64,000 nt of DNA from Porites lobata. Taxonomy: Eukaryota > Cnidaria > Anthozoa > Scleractinia > Poritidae. Under the pieces are notes generated by a model, which ran no database searches, had not been told where the DNA came from, and saw only the letters and a list, made by a program, of their open reading frames with translations. The position numbers and the translations under genes were made by a program. The DNA lies in contig CALNXK010000015.1 of NCBI GenBank assembly GCA_942486035.1, positions 1,391,501-1,455,500 on the forward strand, in the 5' to 3' direction. Shown in pieces: positions 1 through 12,296 of the stretch; positions within the stretch are counted from its first letter, which is position 1, and each line of letters starts with the position of its first letter.

Positions 1-895
1 TATATTTGGAGGCTTCTTTTCTGTGTAAGGGACATCGGTCTTGTCGTTTGCTGACGTTTTTTCTCAAAAGGAGCCTTCTTAGACGATAAAATTACCATAT
101 AACTGAAGCTGAAAAATTTGCATATTTTAAAAAGATGAACCCTTGATTCTGTTCAAAATTTTTTTTAATATCTTTCAAGTCTACTTTTCTGTAAAAGAGA
201 CCTTGGTTTTGTAGTTTGATGATGTTGTTTTTTTCAAAGGTTGTCTTTTTGGACCATAAAAACGACATTTTGCTGTAGTCGAAAAATTTACATATTTTAA
301 ATGTGGTTAACCAATGATTCTGGTCGGAAGTTCCAAATATCTTTCGAGGCTACTTTTCTGTAAAAGAGACATTGGTCTTATCGTTTGCTGATTTTCTTTT
401 CTCAAAAGGAGCCTTTTTAGAATATAAAAATACCATATAACTAAGGTTGAAATATGTGCATTTTTTAAAAGGGGTTAACCCGTGATTCTGGTGAAAAGTT
501 CCAAGTATCTTTCGAGCTTACTTTTCTGAATCAGCGGTTGGAATCTTGTCGTTTGATGATGTGGTTTTCTTAAAAGGAGCTGTTTTAGACGATAAAAACG
601 ACACTTAACTCTTGTCGAAAAATTTCTTTATTTTTAAAGGGATTCAGGTCAAAATTACTTACTGTAAAGGAGACGTTGGTTTTGTCGTTTGATGATGTTG
701 TTTTCTCAAAAGGAGGCTCTTCAGACGATAAAAATGTGGTGTAATAATTTGCAATTTCAGGATTTTTTTCTCCTAATCCTTCCTGCTCTTTTTTTTTTTC
801 GCGTTGAGTATCATCACGAACCATTAGAAATGCGTCAAAAGTTGTTTACGGCTTCAGATAAACCGGTTAAGATCACGTTTGCCGTCCGTGTCTGA
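1..895 (+). repeat. 168-bp satellite, array A (about five copies)
   Basis: Tandem units recur every 167-171 bp; the motif GATTCTGGT (or a near variant) is seen near 135, 320, 490 and 645. Each unit carries TTTGATGATGTTGTTTTCTC, an AAAGGAG.CTTTTTAGACGATAAAAA block and a CGAAAAATTTGCATATTTT block. The same units form the 31-37.5 kb array in the same orientation. The array begins before the window. Short open frames here are by-products of the repeat. Confidence 0.9.
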
Positions 896-1080
896 GAGTC
901 AAGGCTACCAATGTGTTCCTATAGGTTTAATTAATGGCGGACTTCTTTAATGTAATTAAATAGAATCATTGAAGTTATAACTGGCATTCACACAAACCAT
1001 AAAATTACTTTACGATACTTATAAAGATGCTCTTGCAAACAAGCCAGTAAGATCATGAAAATAGAGCAATTTACCATATA

Positions 1081-1112
1081 GTAGTAGTAGTAGTAGTACT
1101 ACTACTACTACC
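1081..1112. repeat. (GTA)n/(CTA)n palindromic microsatellite
   Basis: A run of GTA triplets turns directly into CTA triplets, making a perfect short hairpin, and then decays into CCACTACC-type triplets to about 1160. The rest of 896-1260 shows nothing recognisable. Confidence 0.85.
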
Positions 1113-1264
1113 ACTACCAACACTACGACTAAAATTATCACTACAACTACCACTACCTTCATTGGATAATAATAATCAACCCAATGATAAGTATCATCAT
1201 CGACAACAAAACAACAATGAAAGTAGAACTTAATGGTATCTCGTCTTCATTTCGTAAATTGTTT

Positions 1265-1768
1265 TGGAGAGTTTCCCAGGGGTCTGTCCTCGGTCCCTTA
1301 TTCTTTTAAATTTACATCAATGATTTTGGGCAGATTTTAAATATCTATGGCCTGGTTTTATTTGCTAAGTTAATTTTCTTGGTGTAATTTTGGATGTCTT
1401 TAATGAGTAATTGTCATGGAAACCCCATATTTCTCAGGCTGCGAACAAAATCTGCAAGTCTGTGGTAGGCGCTATTCGTAACTCGAGTTTTTGTGTTACT
1501 AAGACAGCTTTGTGTACCTGCTTTATACGATTTGAACTACATACGCATGTTATAACCGTAAAATTCTAAGTACGTAAAATGGACCAGGAGACTGGAAGGT
1601 GTCCGCTTTGAAGAGATTCACAGGAAGCGACAGAGGGAGCGGGGGAGGGGTCCGTGTCGCAGAGATCTCAAGAAAATGACTGAGGAATATCAAGGAACCA
1701 ACTCCAGGTGTCTGATCAAGGATGTGTCTGATTTAAGAAAGAAATATGATTGGCCCCATCTACAATAG
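1265..1768 (+). pseudogene. Decayed non-LTR retrotransposon reverse transcriptase
   Basis: Around 1265-1340 one frame reads VSQGSVLGPLFF, a stop, then IYINDF, which is the palm-region signature of LINE reverse transcriptases (QGSVLGP...YINDL). After a frameshift and loss of the catalytic ADD region, 1425-1555 reads HISQAANKICKSVVGAIRNS and KTALCTCFI, resembling the thumb region of Jockey/CR1-type elements. A further 60-codon stretch to the stop at 1766-1768 is basic (RKRQRERGRG) and may be the same element or unrelated. It has stops and frameshifts and is clearly dead. Confidence 0.7.
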
Positions 1769-2030
1769 AGAGGCATGTGACGTCACGCTACCATGGTAGC
1801 TAAATTTCTGGATCGCAACAATCTTTCTTGACGGAGACAGCTATCTTTATTATTGAACGATGGAAGAAAAACATGAGCTACCGTTTTGTTCTTGAGATCA
1901 ATCACGCTCAGGAAAGTCAAACATACATTTTTTGGTGTTTTCTCTGTCATATTTACAGGACCACGATTTGTTGATTTCCAGAGGTTTTGCTACCATGGTA
2001 ACAAGACGTAACGACTTCTCTTCTCTATTG
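1763..2030. mobile_element. MITE-like element with imperfect ~40-bp terminal inverted repeats
   Basis: The left end CAATAGAGAGGC...ACGCTACCATGGTAGC is mirrored by the right end, whose complement reads CAATAGAGAAGAG...TTACCATGGTAGC. The interior is non-coding. I could not settle a target duplication. Confidence 0.5.
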
Positions 2031-3206
2031 GTATAATATTTAATGGCGCGAGACCAATTATTGTGGAATAAATAAAACCATCTTAGGAATGAGCAAGACT
2101 GAGTTAGACATCATCGAGGTTGGTAGTAACTGGTGAATTAGGAACCTTGCTGCTGGTAGGTGGGTCTCGATCGAAATCCGGCATCAGTTGTTGATATTAT
2201 TAGGCTCTGTAGCTACTGTCTTGTGCTGTGCATGAATAGATTAAAGGGCACCGTAGGGATATACGAACTAAAACCTCAGCTGCTCTGAACACGCCAATAA
2301 GACCAAAGATTCAGGTAGAGATTATTCGATTTGGGATAGCCTGCGAGAGCTCTCGAATTGCGGGAGTCGCGAAAAGTCACCACAAACTCGGGCAATATCA
2401 CCCAACCGAGGTACGATGTCTTATTGCTGCGGAGCGACCGAAGGGAGCGAGCAGCAACATAATCAGGATTTAAAGGAAATATATAAGGGGAGACGAATTC
2501 TCGAATTCATCACTTTTTACCACAATGCATTGCATTTAACCACACTTTTTACCACAATGCATTGCATTTAACCAGAGTGCATTGCGCCACGAACAACTCA
2601 AATAAAAACACGGGGAAGTTCGGTGGGTGAGAGAGTGCATCGTTCGCTGCTCAGACTTAGAGTTTTCTTTGTGACAAATTTTCTACAGCACGGTTAGAGG
2701 TCTCACCAAATTTTAAGACACGCAGGAGTCTTTCAGATGAGTACGATGGTTAACTTGGGGATTGGATTTCAATTCAAGAGCCTTTGACTCGTCCAGGTGT
2801 TAAACCGTGACGAGAAGATGAGCATTTGCTCTTCGACTCCGCAACACGGGGGATATACAAATTCCAGCTGGCTAGAAGGTGATGTGAAAGTGAGAAAATG
2901 TCATGCAATGCTATTCTTAAGAAACTGTATGAGCCGAAAATGGATGTGAGTTGGACCATTCGCTTCAAAATAACAGCGGAAATCGAGATAACAAAACATA
3001 TGTTTTGTGTCCTACTTTGCAGACGAGGACGTGTATCGGCGTTTTGAAAAGCATAATTATGTTCTTTCATTCATTTATTGCCTTGGAATATGCGTTTACA
3101 TTGTATATTCACTGTTAAAAGCTCGGTTAATGCGGCGATCATCTTGCCGGCGGAAGTTTCATGGAAAAGGAATAAAATGAAAGACTTTTCATAGCGACTT
3201 TGTAAT
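2031..3206. other. Intergenic, no gene seen
   Basis: The only structure I can support is a tandem duplication of a 30-bp unit beginning CACTTTTTACCACAATGC at 2511-2540 and 2543-2572. Small open frames on the minus strand look random. Confidence 0.5.
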
Positions 3207-3282
3207 CAGCCTCTGTGGTGTAGTGGTTAGGTGTAGTCCTGTCGAGTCGAAGGTGCCGGGTTCGAGTCCTACCGACTTAATT
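3207..3282 (+). pseudogene. tRNA-like sequence (pseudo-tRNA or SINE head)
   Basis: A box A-like GGTGTAGTGGTTAGG and a box B GGTTCGAGTCC have tRNA spacing. The T stem pairs poorly (two of five positions fail) and the acceptor ends do not match, so this is a degraded tRNA copy or the head of a tRNA-derived SINE. A working tRNA is unlikely. Confidence 0.5.
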
Positions 3283-3949
3283 ATTCCTACTTTCTCTTTT
3301 TTCCGTTTTTTGTGTTGTTGTTTTCTATAAATATATAGCTAAATAACTGTTACTTAATAAAGTGCAACAAACAGCAAGTAAAGTATTGTGTTTCCAGAGA
3401 AAATATCGTGCACCGTATATTAAATATATGGATAAACAATCTGAATTTCTATTATTTCCTACAATTTACTGTGGGAAAACCAGAGTTGATAACCACTTGA
3501 TCATTTTCTAAACAACGTTCCCACGAGTTCTTTCTATAGACTGATATTAATTATACATGTAAATAGGACATTCAATGTCATTTTCGATTCTTTTAATTCT
3601 CACTGCTTAACTAATGCCCGTATCAACAGAATGTGCCGCAGCATTACTATCTTTTAGATACCCTAGTTATATATATCTCTTAGTTAGTACGCGCGCTGTG
3701 ATTAGTCAACTGCAAAAAACTCGAATCCTCGCCTCTACAGTGCGGGCGAGGCTCGTTAAATATTTCTTAGACCCCTTCGCAGTTATGAATGATGTTGACT
3801 CTGTGTTTTTGGGCCGGACACTCCGCCCTTCTCAGACTTAACGGGGTGTCTAAAGAAGGTCAAACGAAGCACATTGGTTAGAAATCTGCTGCGTTCGTCG
3901 AACACGCTCTGAATTTGCAAACCTCTAAATACCCGGCCAACACCTCTTC
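3283..3949. other. Intergenic, nothing recognised
   Basis: AT-rich sequence with short open frames on both strands but no recognisable domain, splice pattern or terminal repeat. Confidence 0.4.
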
Positions 3950-4175
3950 AGATGCCTAATGGCTGGTAGTTGTGTTCAAATTATTCGAGATGGTTCTTCT
4001 ACGGAATATCTTGACAACTCTTTTCGTGACGGCATCATTCTTGTAGTCATCAACTTAGAACCGAAACAGGTAGATACGAAAAAATCCCTAGCAATGAAAG
4101 AATATGTTCCTTTTATAACAGTAACAAAAGTGAAGATGAAAATCATTTCCTACTAGATTGTAAGGCCTATTCCTA
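3950..4175 (+). pseudogene. LINE 3' end fragment (zinc-knuckle-like tail)
   Basis: From about 4105 one frame reads CSFYNSNKSEDENHFLLDCK followed by AYS and a stop. This matches the Cys...Cys-DE.HFLL.C..Y motif found at the C-terminus of many non-LTR retrotransposon polyproteins. Upstream codons are interrupted, so it is a truncated dead copy. Confidence 0.65.
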
Positions 4176-4446
4176 AGATTAGAGTCGTATTTTTTCTCCA
4201 GCACGGACCTCGAACTCCATGTGTTTCAGTCTATTTTGTCAAAACAACCCCGCTTAAATTTTATTCCATTTATTTCTGTGTTTTTCTGTAGATCAGAGCG
4301 ACAAAGTCGCCAAAATGTAGAAGGTCTATGTTTTTTTTAGCAGCAACACATGCACCCACCGGGGCCCTATATTTCAGCGAAGAGCAAGGAGACCGCGCAT
4401 TGTGGACGATTTGGGGCACTGGGAACTAAAAAGCACAAAATCAAAG

Positions 4447-4718
4447 ATGGCGGGGGGAAGGCATAGTTGGTTTTTATCTCGTTTTTCATCTATTTTGCAA
4501 GGTTAGTAGCGATTATAGGTGGATCAAACAGTAAGAACTGTAGAAGGTATCGTTTTAAGAAGTGTTAGAAGTGCTTGTAGTAATGATTTACCTTACATTT
4601 GCCAGTTGATGACCCTGTAAGGCTTAAAGCTTATGTGCAACGCTGTCAATAATTCAATCTCCCCCTTCTTTAGGTCTCAACGCTTTGAATTTAAGGGGAT
4701 TTCGTTGCGTATCCAATG
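4447..4718 (+). CDS. Candidate first two exons of an unidentified gene
   Basis: ATGGCG in a good context (AAAGATGGCGG) at 4447 opens 18 codons plus one base, ending at 4501 at CAAG|GTTAGT. After a short intron, a strong pyrimidine-rich acceptor (CCCCCTTCTTTAG) leads to 4674, and the phase joins cleanly. The joined peptide starts MAGGRHSWFLSRFSSILQ and continues GLNALNLRGFRCVSNG: Arg/Ser-rich without acidic residues, like a mitochondrial presequence. Without another splice it stops at 4724-4726; a weak donor (AATG|GTGTTT) lies just before. I found no convincing downstream exons, so product and reality are uncertain. It could be a retired gene fragment. Confidence 0.25.
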
Positions 4719-4726
4719 GTGTTTAA

Positions 4727-5738
4727 AGGCTCTATTTGCAAATTGGCTTCGTAAAATTCTAAAAATTAAAAGTGTTACAGTGTATGTAGCAAATACTTTA
4801 TTTGTTTGCTTAGTAGCCAGGCTAGGCCTAGCAACAATCGGCGACAAAATTAGTTGAGACACTTTGCCGTAAAGGGGCTTTTTGACGTTGTACTGACTTC
4901 CAAAGGGGAAAATGTAGCTTTTCCTCCCCCATCCTCTCCATGCAGTGTTGTGTTACTGTTCAAGCTACCTTTAGGAAACAACAAACACCCCAACTTTGAA
5001 TGGAGGGGGTGAGGGAGGGGTGTGGATTCTTATGTTCTCTTAAGTTACCCTATTTGAGTACAACGTATGTCTCAACAATTTTGTCACCGATTGAAGCTCT
5101 CCAATTATGGTGCGGCCAGAAGTGAGCCACAAGAGAACACGAGAGTGAGTGGCAAAGCCACACATGTGGCTGTGTGACTTCTCGCAAATCCCCTGAATCT
5201 CTACCTGAATCATCGGTCTTATTGGTGTGTTCAGCTGAGTTGTGGTTTCATATATCCCTATCATGCTCAGCACAAGCCAGCAGCCACTGAACCTCTAACA
5301 ATACCAACAACTGACTAAAAGTCATTTAATCACGACAAGCTTGCAAATTGCTGCCTTTTAAATTAGCTTCAAAAATGCTAAAAAGTCATTCGAAAATCTT
5401 CCAACATTTTTAACAACATTAAGTCTACAGAAAATTGTTGGAACACTTTGGAATGGTGCTGGGACATTTTCCAAAATCCCAGTCATAAGCCGAAAGTCTA
5501 AAGCATTTGACTCAAGAGGTTGGCACACATAAAGACCTCCAAAAATTTATCAATGCCATCTTAGATATAACTTAAGCTTAAGATCAATGTTTTGGAAGAA
5601 CGTTCCCAGCAGGGTATTTTTTTCATGTACATTGTTCGATAAAAAGAACAACTACAATATTACCCTTTCAAAAAAATGCACCATTACCTCCCAAATACTA
5701 TAATATTAATTTGCAATGTCATGAAAACAAAGACCACC
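4727..5738. other. Intergenic, nothing recognised
   Basis: No terminal repeats or family motifs seen. A minus-strand frame at 5040-5273 is open, but I do not recognise it and no splice logic supports it. Confidence 0.4.
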
Positions 5739-6018
5739 TAAATGCTGAGTGAGTGACTGGCTGACTTTCTGACTTGCTGATTGAGTTACTGACTGATCGG
5801 ATGACTAACTGACTGATTGACTGGCTGACATGTTAACCGACTTATTGACTGACATGACTTGCTTACCAACATACTGGTCAATTGACTGGCTGACTGGCTC
5901 AATTATTGACTGGCTGTTTTACTAAAACTGATTCACTGACAGTCGCATACCGATCGACTGATCATTATTGCTGGTTCATTTACTAATTGACTTGACTGGC
6001 TGGCTGATATACTGAGAT
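5739..6018 (+). repeat. Degenerate (GACT)n / TGACTGGC tetranucleotide array
   Basis: Dense recurrence of TGACTGGC, TGACTGAT and TGACTTGC words with mostly 4-bp spacing. It has the same base unit as the arrays at 8.5 and 10.5 kb. Confidence 0.8.
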
Positions 6019-8534
6019 TCATGCTAAGAAAAGAATCAAGATTACTGATTGTGAATCGAGATTACTGATTGCTAATGAAGATGGTCAATTTTTCATTTTA
6101 GATCGGATGTGAGCAGCAGATGTCCTAAGACTTCAGCAGCCAGGATTTTGAGCTTATCTTCAGTACTGTAAGTGCTGTATACATTGCTTTGTGATCTAGC
6201 TATTAAGTGAATCATAAAAATGGAACTTGTGATTATGGTGTTAAAGTATGATTGACATACAGATTCATCAGCTTTTAGAGGCCATGCCTGGCATAATTTA
6301 ACACAAAATTTGAAACTGTTTTGAATTTAATGTCTCTGTAAAACGAGAGATACATGTACATGTCTTAAATTAAATTATTATAGTGAAATTAGGATTTTTG
6401 AAAACTGTTCAGCCTAACAGTTTTTCAAAGTTGATCCCTGCTGCTTGCAACATCAAAAGTAATGCTCAGAAGACATATTTGTTTGTCTTGGATCTCTGAT
6501 TTTGTCATTTTATTTTACATGTAATTTCTTTGCTTACTTTAAGTTCCATAGCGATTGAGGGCGAGTAATAGGCAAAATTAAACAAAATGAACTGGACTAC
6601 TGTGACACAGCCCCTTTAACAAACATCTCATAGTTATGGTAGTTTGCTTTGTCTCTGAGTAAAGAAACCCCTACATTGTCTCTATATTTAATCCACCTAA
6701 TATGGAGAGCTGTTAAAATGGACCTTATCTAATGGGGTTTGACTGTAATGGTTCTTAGCAAAATTAATATATGAACTGATAAACAGTATAATTATTCTTG
6801 TAATGTTTATGATCGTAAGGGGACTTAGATGCTTATGTATGCTTTTGTTTTTCTTATCCAGATGAGATGCATTATGCCACAAACAGACAGGATCAAGTCT
6901 TCAACATCAAGGCTTTGGACGTTATCTTAAGTACCATATAGTTTACTTTGTAATCCAGCTCTTGAGTGAACCAGATAAACAAAATGTGGCTTGCTTGTTC
7001 AAAAGACAATTATTATTAATCTTATCCAGGACACAAAATTAAAAATGCTTTTAAATGCACTTTAAAGGAGTTAACAATAAAGTGCATCTTTAAGGGGGTG
7101 GTTGGTTTGTACCAAGTAGTTCACTATAACATTCACATGATACAAGGCATGTGGAGATTTCTTTGTGCAGGGCTTTTCGTCCTACGAGGTTTCTTAATAC
7201 AATCTTTCAATTGCAGAAATTAGTAAGTAAAACGCACAGGGTAAAAGTATCAACAGCTGATTTCCGTTTGTAGTTCAGGGCAAAATTGCTTTAGTTGCTG
7301 TTGTGCAGAAGAGTTGGTTTTTACTTTGAACATAATTAGGAACAACCCAAAGAATAATTGAAGTTAATTGATGAAATTGAGTTGAATCAGTGTTTATTTT
7401 CAGAGCATCTGATGGCTTAGTGTAGTTGGAGAAATTCACTTGACCCTAACTTTTTCAGGAAAACAGTCTGTATTTGAAGCTCAAAAGGCAATCCAAATCA
7501 CCGACTACACAAAATAAAGAAAAACTGTCCAAAACACTTTTAAGTGTTCTTACTACTTGAAACTAATTTGAGAGCTTCAATGAATCACTGAAGCAAGTTG
7601 CATGTAGCAATTTCGCATTTATTTTCTGACTGGATTTTGGAATTTTCACAGCCTTCATCTTATTCAATGAAAATGCATATAAAATTCAATTTTATAATCC
7701 TGTGGTGGAAAGAACCACTCAGTGAAAAAAATTTGGCTTGATAATTAATCATGCCAAATATATTTTTAATTTTTCTCCTGGATAAGTATTAGTTTACTTT
7801 TGATTAGTTTGCCACAGCTATGTTATAGAATGATGTACGTGTAAGCTAAGTTCTGCTATAGCTTGTTAAAAAACAGTTTTACGTCATTTTCATGTGCCAA
7901 TTTTTGCAATTACAAAGTCATTGCAAAAATTTAGTACTACCACCATGTCAGTGACCAAATAATATTGAAAACTTTAATTAAAGCTCACAATCATTGTGTC
8001 AACAAACATGTGGAAAGGTGAAAGAAAACAGAGGAAAGGTTAGCTTAAAAAGGAGAATCATTAGCCTTTAATTTTTTCCAACGTAAAGATAAATTCATGC
8101 AACGTGCCCAAGCTTACCTTAATGTGCATTGAAGTTTCATATTATCATTCAGCCAAGTGAATTTGTGGTTCAAAGAACCTTATGTATTCTACAGTTGCAC
8201 AACAGAAAGCGGTGAATTAAGTTCATCAGAGTGTTGCTGAAAAGAAAATCTGCAACTCAAAGTGGCAGCCTTAACTCAACAACCTAAAAAAATGGTTTGC
8301 ACTTTATCAAAAACAATTTGTTGAAATATTAAAAAGGGCTGATCACTAAAATCTCATTCAAAATTTTTCAAAATCTGAAATTTGAAAGCCAGAAAAAAAT
8401 CGAGTTTTGTTGGCACTGTGGTTAGAACTTTGTTCAAAGTTCTCATGATTTTCACATGGAAGATGATGAGATGTAAAACTGACTGTGGGTTAGATCAGAC
8501 ATGCAATCTACATTGTGGCTTATACAGCCAGCAT
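6019..8534. other. Intergenic, AT-rich; holds two copies of a ~70-bp dispersed repeat
   Basis: Segments 6155-6230 and 6915-6985 share TTATCTTCAGTAC, ACTTTGTAATCCAGCT and GAGTGAACCAGATAAA (with mismatches). A third copy, reverse-complemented, is at 12155-12232. Some edges look like splice sites (TTTCATTTTAG before 6107; CTTATCCAG before 6862), but the enclosed frames are closed and I do not call exons. Confidence 0.45.
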
Positions 8535-8880
8535 CACTGACTGACTGACTTAAAATTAAACTACCTGACTGACTAACATACTGTCGGACTTACTGACTGA
8601 CGGACTGGTTTGTTGACTGACTGACTGGTTGACTAACAGACTGACTGATTGGTTGAATGACTGACTGCCTGACTGGCTACAGACTGACTGACTGACTGAC
8701 TTGCTGACCAACTGACTTACTTGCTGAATGATTGACTGCCCATCCAACTGGCTAATGACTGAATGACTGGCTGACTGCCTGACTGACTAACTGGCTAACT
8801 GACTGGCTAGCTGACTGACTAAATGACTGACTGACTGACTGACTGAATGACTGACTAGCTGACCAACTCACTTACTTCAT
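8535..8880 (+). repeat. (GACT)n tetranucleotide array, left border of satellite array B
   Basis: Long runs of GACTGACTGACT with slips. The minus-strand open frame of Gln-Ser-Val repeats at 8556-8747 is simply this repeat translated. It stops where the 168-bp satellite begins. Confidence 0.9.
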
Positions 8881-10465
8881 AAAGAACAAACAATATTTCT
8901 TGGCATATTTTGTTCAAAATAACAGAAAGAGTCAATTTTCAATTTTTGATCAAAATCATGGGTTACCCAATTGAAAAAAATCCCAATAGTCTAGGAGGGC
9001 TTGTTTCCTAACTTGTCGATCATCAAACATTTTTCAAAGCCCATTTTGTTCAAAGAACAAAGAGTGAGATTTTCAATTTTTGACGAAAGTCATCGCTCAA
9101 CCACTAGAAAAAAAATTCAGTATCGTGACTACATGAAATCCATATTTGTATATTCTAGGAGAGCGTTTTTTAACTAAATGATCATCAGACATTATTTCTA
9201 GGCTTATACTGTCAAAAAAACATAGAGAAAATTTGCAGTTTTTGACAAAAATCATGGGTTTCACAACAATTTCACGGCTTTGTAAAATTTATATTTTTAT
9301 AGTTTAGGAGTGCTAGTTTTTTACTTGGATGATCATCAGACATTATCTCAAGGCTCATTTTGTCCAAAAACAAACTGAGAAGAAATTTCCAATTTTTGAC
9401 CGAAATCATGGGTTAACCCCTTTGAAAATCTCAATATTTCCACTGTGTCAAATCGATACTTTTTAGTCGACGAAGGCTTGTTTTCTTTAGATTGGATGAT
9501 CACAGCAAACATTATTTCAACGCCCATTTTGTCCAAAAACAAACTGAGGGGAAAATTCCAATTTTTGACCAAAATCATGGGTTAATCCCTTTGGAAAAAT
9601 AATTATAGTCTGGTAACTCCGTAAATTCAATATTGTTGTAGCTTAGGAGGGCTTGTTTTCTAACTGAATGATCATCGAACACTATTTCAAAGTTCATTTT
9701 GTGCAAAAACAAGCTAAGAGGAAATTTGCAACTTTTGACGAAAATCATGGGTTAACGCCCTTTGAAAAAATCTCAACATGGCGACTTTGCAAAATCCATA
9801 TTTTTAGTCTAGGAAGGCTTGTTTTCTAACTGGATGGCCAGCAAACATTATTTCAAGGCCCATTTTGTGTAAAAATGAGCAAAGAGGAAAATTCCATTTT
9901 TCGACCTAAATCATGGGTTAACCCCTTTAAAAAAATACAGTATGACGAGCATATAAAATCCATATTTCAATAGTCTAGGAGCATTTTTTTTTTTTTACGA
10001 GATGATTTATCAGACATTTTATTATTTCTAGGGCTATTTTTGTCCAAAAACAAGCAAATATGAAATTTCCAATCTTCGACCAAAATCACAGGCTAACCTC
10101 TGTGAAAAAATCTCAATATGGTCACTGTGTAAAATCAATATTTGTATGGTCTAGGAAGGCTTGTTTTCTACTTGGATGATCATCAAACATAATTTTAAGG
10201 CTCATTTGTCCAAAATCACACTGAGATGAAATTTTTTCCAATTGTTGAACAAAATCATGGGTTAGCCCCTTTGAAACAATTCCAGTATGTCTGTGTAAAA
10301 TCGATATTTTTTTGTCTAAGAAGGCTTTTTTTCTAATTGGATGATCAACAAACATTATTTCAAGGCCCATTTTTTCCAAAAACAAACAAAGAGGAAATTA
10401 CCATTTTTGACCAAAATCATGTGAAATCTATATTTGTATAGTCCAGGAGGGCTTGTTTTCCTAAC
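8881..10465 (-). repeat. 168-bp satellite, array B (about ten copies, inverted)
   Basis: The anchor ATCATGGGTTAACCCCTTTG or a variant occurs near 8951, 9091, 9253, 9408, 9576, 9746, 9912, 10086, 10256 and about 10418; spacing is mostly 162-174 bp. Read on the minus strand each unit has AAAGGGGTTAACCCATGATT, TTTGATGATCATCCAG, and TAGACTATAAAAAT in the same order as arrays A and D, so it is a diverged subfamily of the same satellite. It is flanked on both sides by GACT arrays. Confidence 0.9.
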
Positions 10466-10486
10466 TCGTTGATCAATTTACCTCGT

Positions 10487-10650
10487 TACTTGCTGACTGC
10501 ATGACATACTGATATACCTTCTTAATTACTGCTCAACTGGGATATCGACGTATTGACTGAATATCTAAGTGATTTTTGACTGACTTTATTTACTAACTGA
10601 ATGAATGACTTGTCTTGACTGTATGGCTCTTGGTGGATTGCATGACTGTG
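10487..10650 (+). repeat. Degenerate GACT array, right border of satellite array B
   Basis: TTGCTGACTGCATGAC, ATTGACTGAATAT, TTTGACTGAC and similar words; more decayed than the left border. Confidence 0.6.
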
Positions 10651-12296
10651 CTACATGTAGTTTATTTCTTGGTTTATTTACTGTGAACTTTATGATGAAT
10701 CCAAAATCTGCCTTGCATTGCGCAAAGTGCAAGGGGAGTGGGTACTAGCTTTTGGCGCCATGAACTATGGGATCGTATGAGTAACAGACAATACGTTTTT
10801 AAGCTGGAAGGGTGGTTAGAATAAGGGAACAGCCATTTAGGGTGTTGGTTTGGCACGCGAGAAATCACTTTACTGTTATGAACGGACGGTGAGAATTGGC
10901 AAGGAGAATTAGCTCTTTCATTACTTGGAGAGTAAAAGAAGAAGTTCACAGTATCAAGATAAAAGGTCTTGGATGACGCTTTGTGTAATTTCAGACTGAC
11001 TTTATCAATGATTGATTCATATCGCAAAATAACGCCATGCGTCGGTGTGTGCACTATGAAGCTTTTTTTTTGTTTTTTTTTTCTGTAATTACTGCAAAAT
11101 CATAGTCTTAAGTGCAGTTGTCCTTGAGATCGTCACGTAAGGCGTTTGTATCTGCGTGACGACCCCAAGAGCCATTTCAAGGAAGACTGGACCATTTTAT
11201 TTCACACGAATAAGTCAGTCAAGATATTTTTTTGGTCGATTTCCTTTCTGTAAGTCACTTGTTTGTTGCGTCCTTTGCGTCGAAACTTGCAAACCGCTTG
11301 ATAAAGAACAGTCTGATTTTTACCACAAAGACTTAGTAAGAGTTTATCAAAAGCAGAACTTAGCTCTCTCTTGATTTAAACCAACTAGTACTTTAAGCTC
11401 AAAATAATAGTGTTGGTGCGAGTTTGAGAAAGACCTTTAACTGTTGCCGCTCAGCAAAATTAAAAGAATTTGCGTGGGCGGGAGTTTCCTAATAGAATTG
11501 CCAAGCCCTTTTATTCGCGCGAGTGTTTTTATTTTTTTGCGACTTAATGTTTTTCCAAATTTGCATCGACACTGGAACTTTGTCGTTGAAGTACTTATGG
11601 TTTGTCAAACGTAAAGGCTTGGACACAGTGAAGCATTGTGCGCAGTAAATTTACGTCGTTTTTTTTAGCGCTGAGATTGTTGCGTGCGATGTGAAAACAG
11701 AAGCAATTTGTTAAATTCGAGCTATCTATTACAACGTTGTATGCAACAATCGCTTGGTTGGAAAACGGTGTAATTTAAAGATTAGATCATATCAGCGACT
11801 TGAACGCAAGCAAAACCGGTACAGCTGCGTTCAGTGAGGCCATGAACAACAAATGCGTAAGCAGAAACATGGGAAGAAGGAACACACTCATTCCTTCCTT
11901 GATCATTACTAATTCACACAGTTAAAGAGCAAACACAAGAAGAATAAAACGAACCCGTTTGATTTTCTTGTTCTTGTGCTTAAATGCGTTAATTACTGGT
12001 GAGGATAGAAAGAATGAGTGCGCACTTTCTCCTGTGTTTGTGTTTATTCTTGTGCTGTTACGTCCGCACTTAACTTGTGCTTGTGTTTATGTCACTGGTG
12101 TAAACCAATCTTTACTGCGCGCAATGTTTTACTGTGTCCGAGCCTTTAGGGTGTTTATCTGGTTCACTCAAGTAGTTGGATTACAAAGTAAACAACACCG
12201 GTACTGAAGATAACAATACTTTATTGAAGAAATAAAACTTGTCTCTGTTGTCCCTTTTTTACAATAAAAAAAATATTAAAAAAAAGTAATCTAGCC
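10651..12296. other. Intergenic, no gene supported
   Basis: A 126-codon minus-strand frame at 10674-11054 lacks an ATG at its upstream end and has no recognisable domain or splice context. A reverse-complemented copy of the ~70-bp dispersed repeat described for 6155-6985 is at 12155-12232. Confidence 0.4.

Noticed and set aside
3207..3282. Functional tRNA gene
   Set aside because: T stem and acceptor stem do not pair well enough; kept only as a tRNA-like relic.
8556..8747. Gln-Ser-Val repeat frame
   Set aside because: GACT tetranucleotide array read in one frame.
8881..10465. CRISPR-like array
   Set aside because: Contiguous 168-bp tandem units without unique spacers, in an animal genome.
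10674..11054. 126-codon minus-strand frame
   Set aside because: The upstream end is GTG without a nearby ATG, there are no recognisable motifs, and no splice or promoter support.
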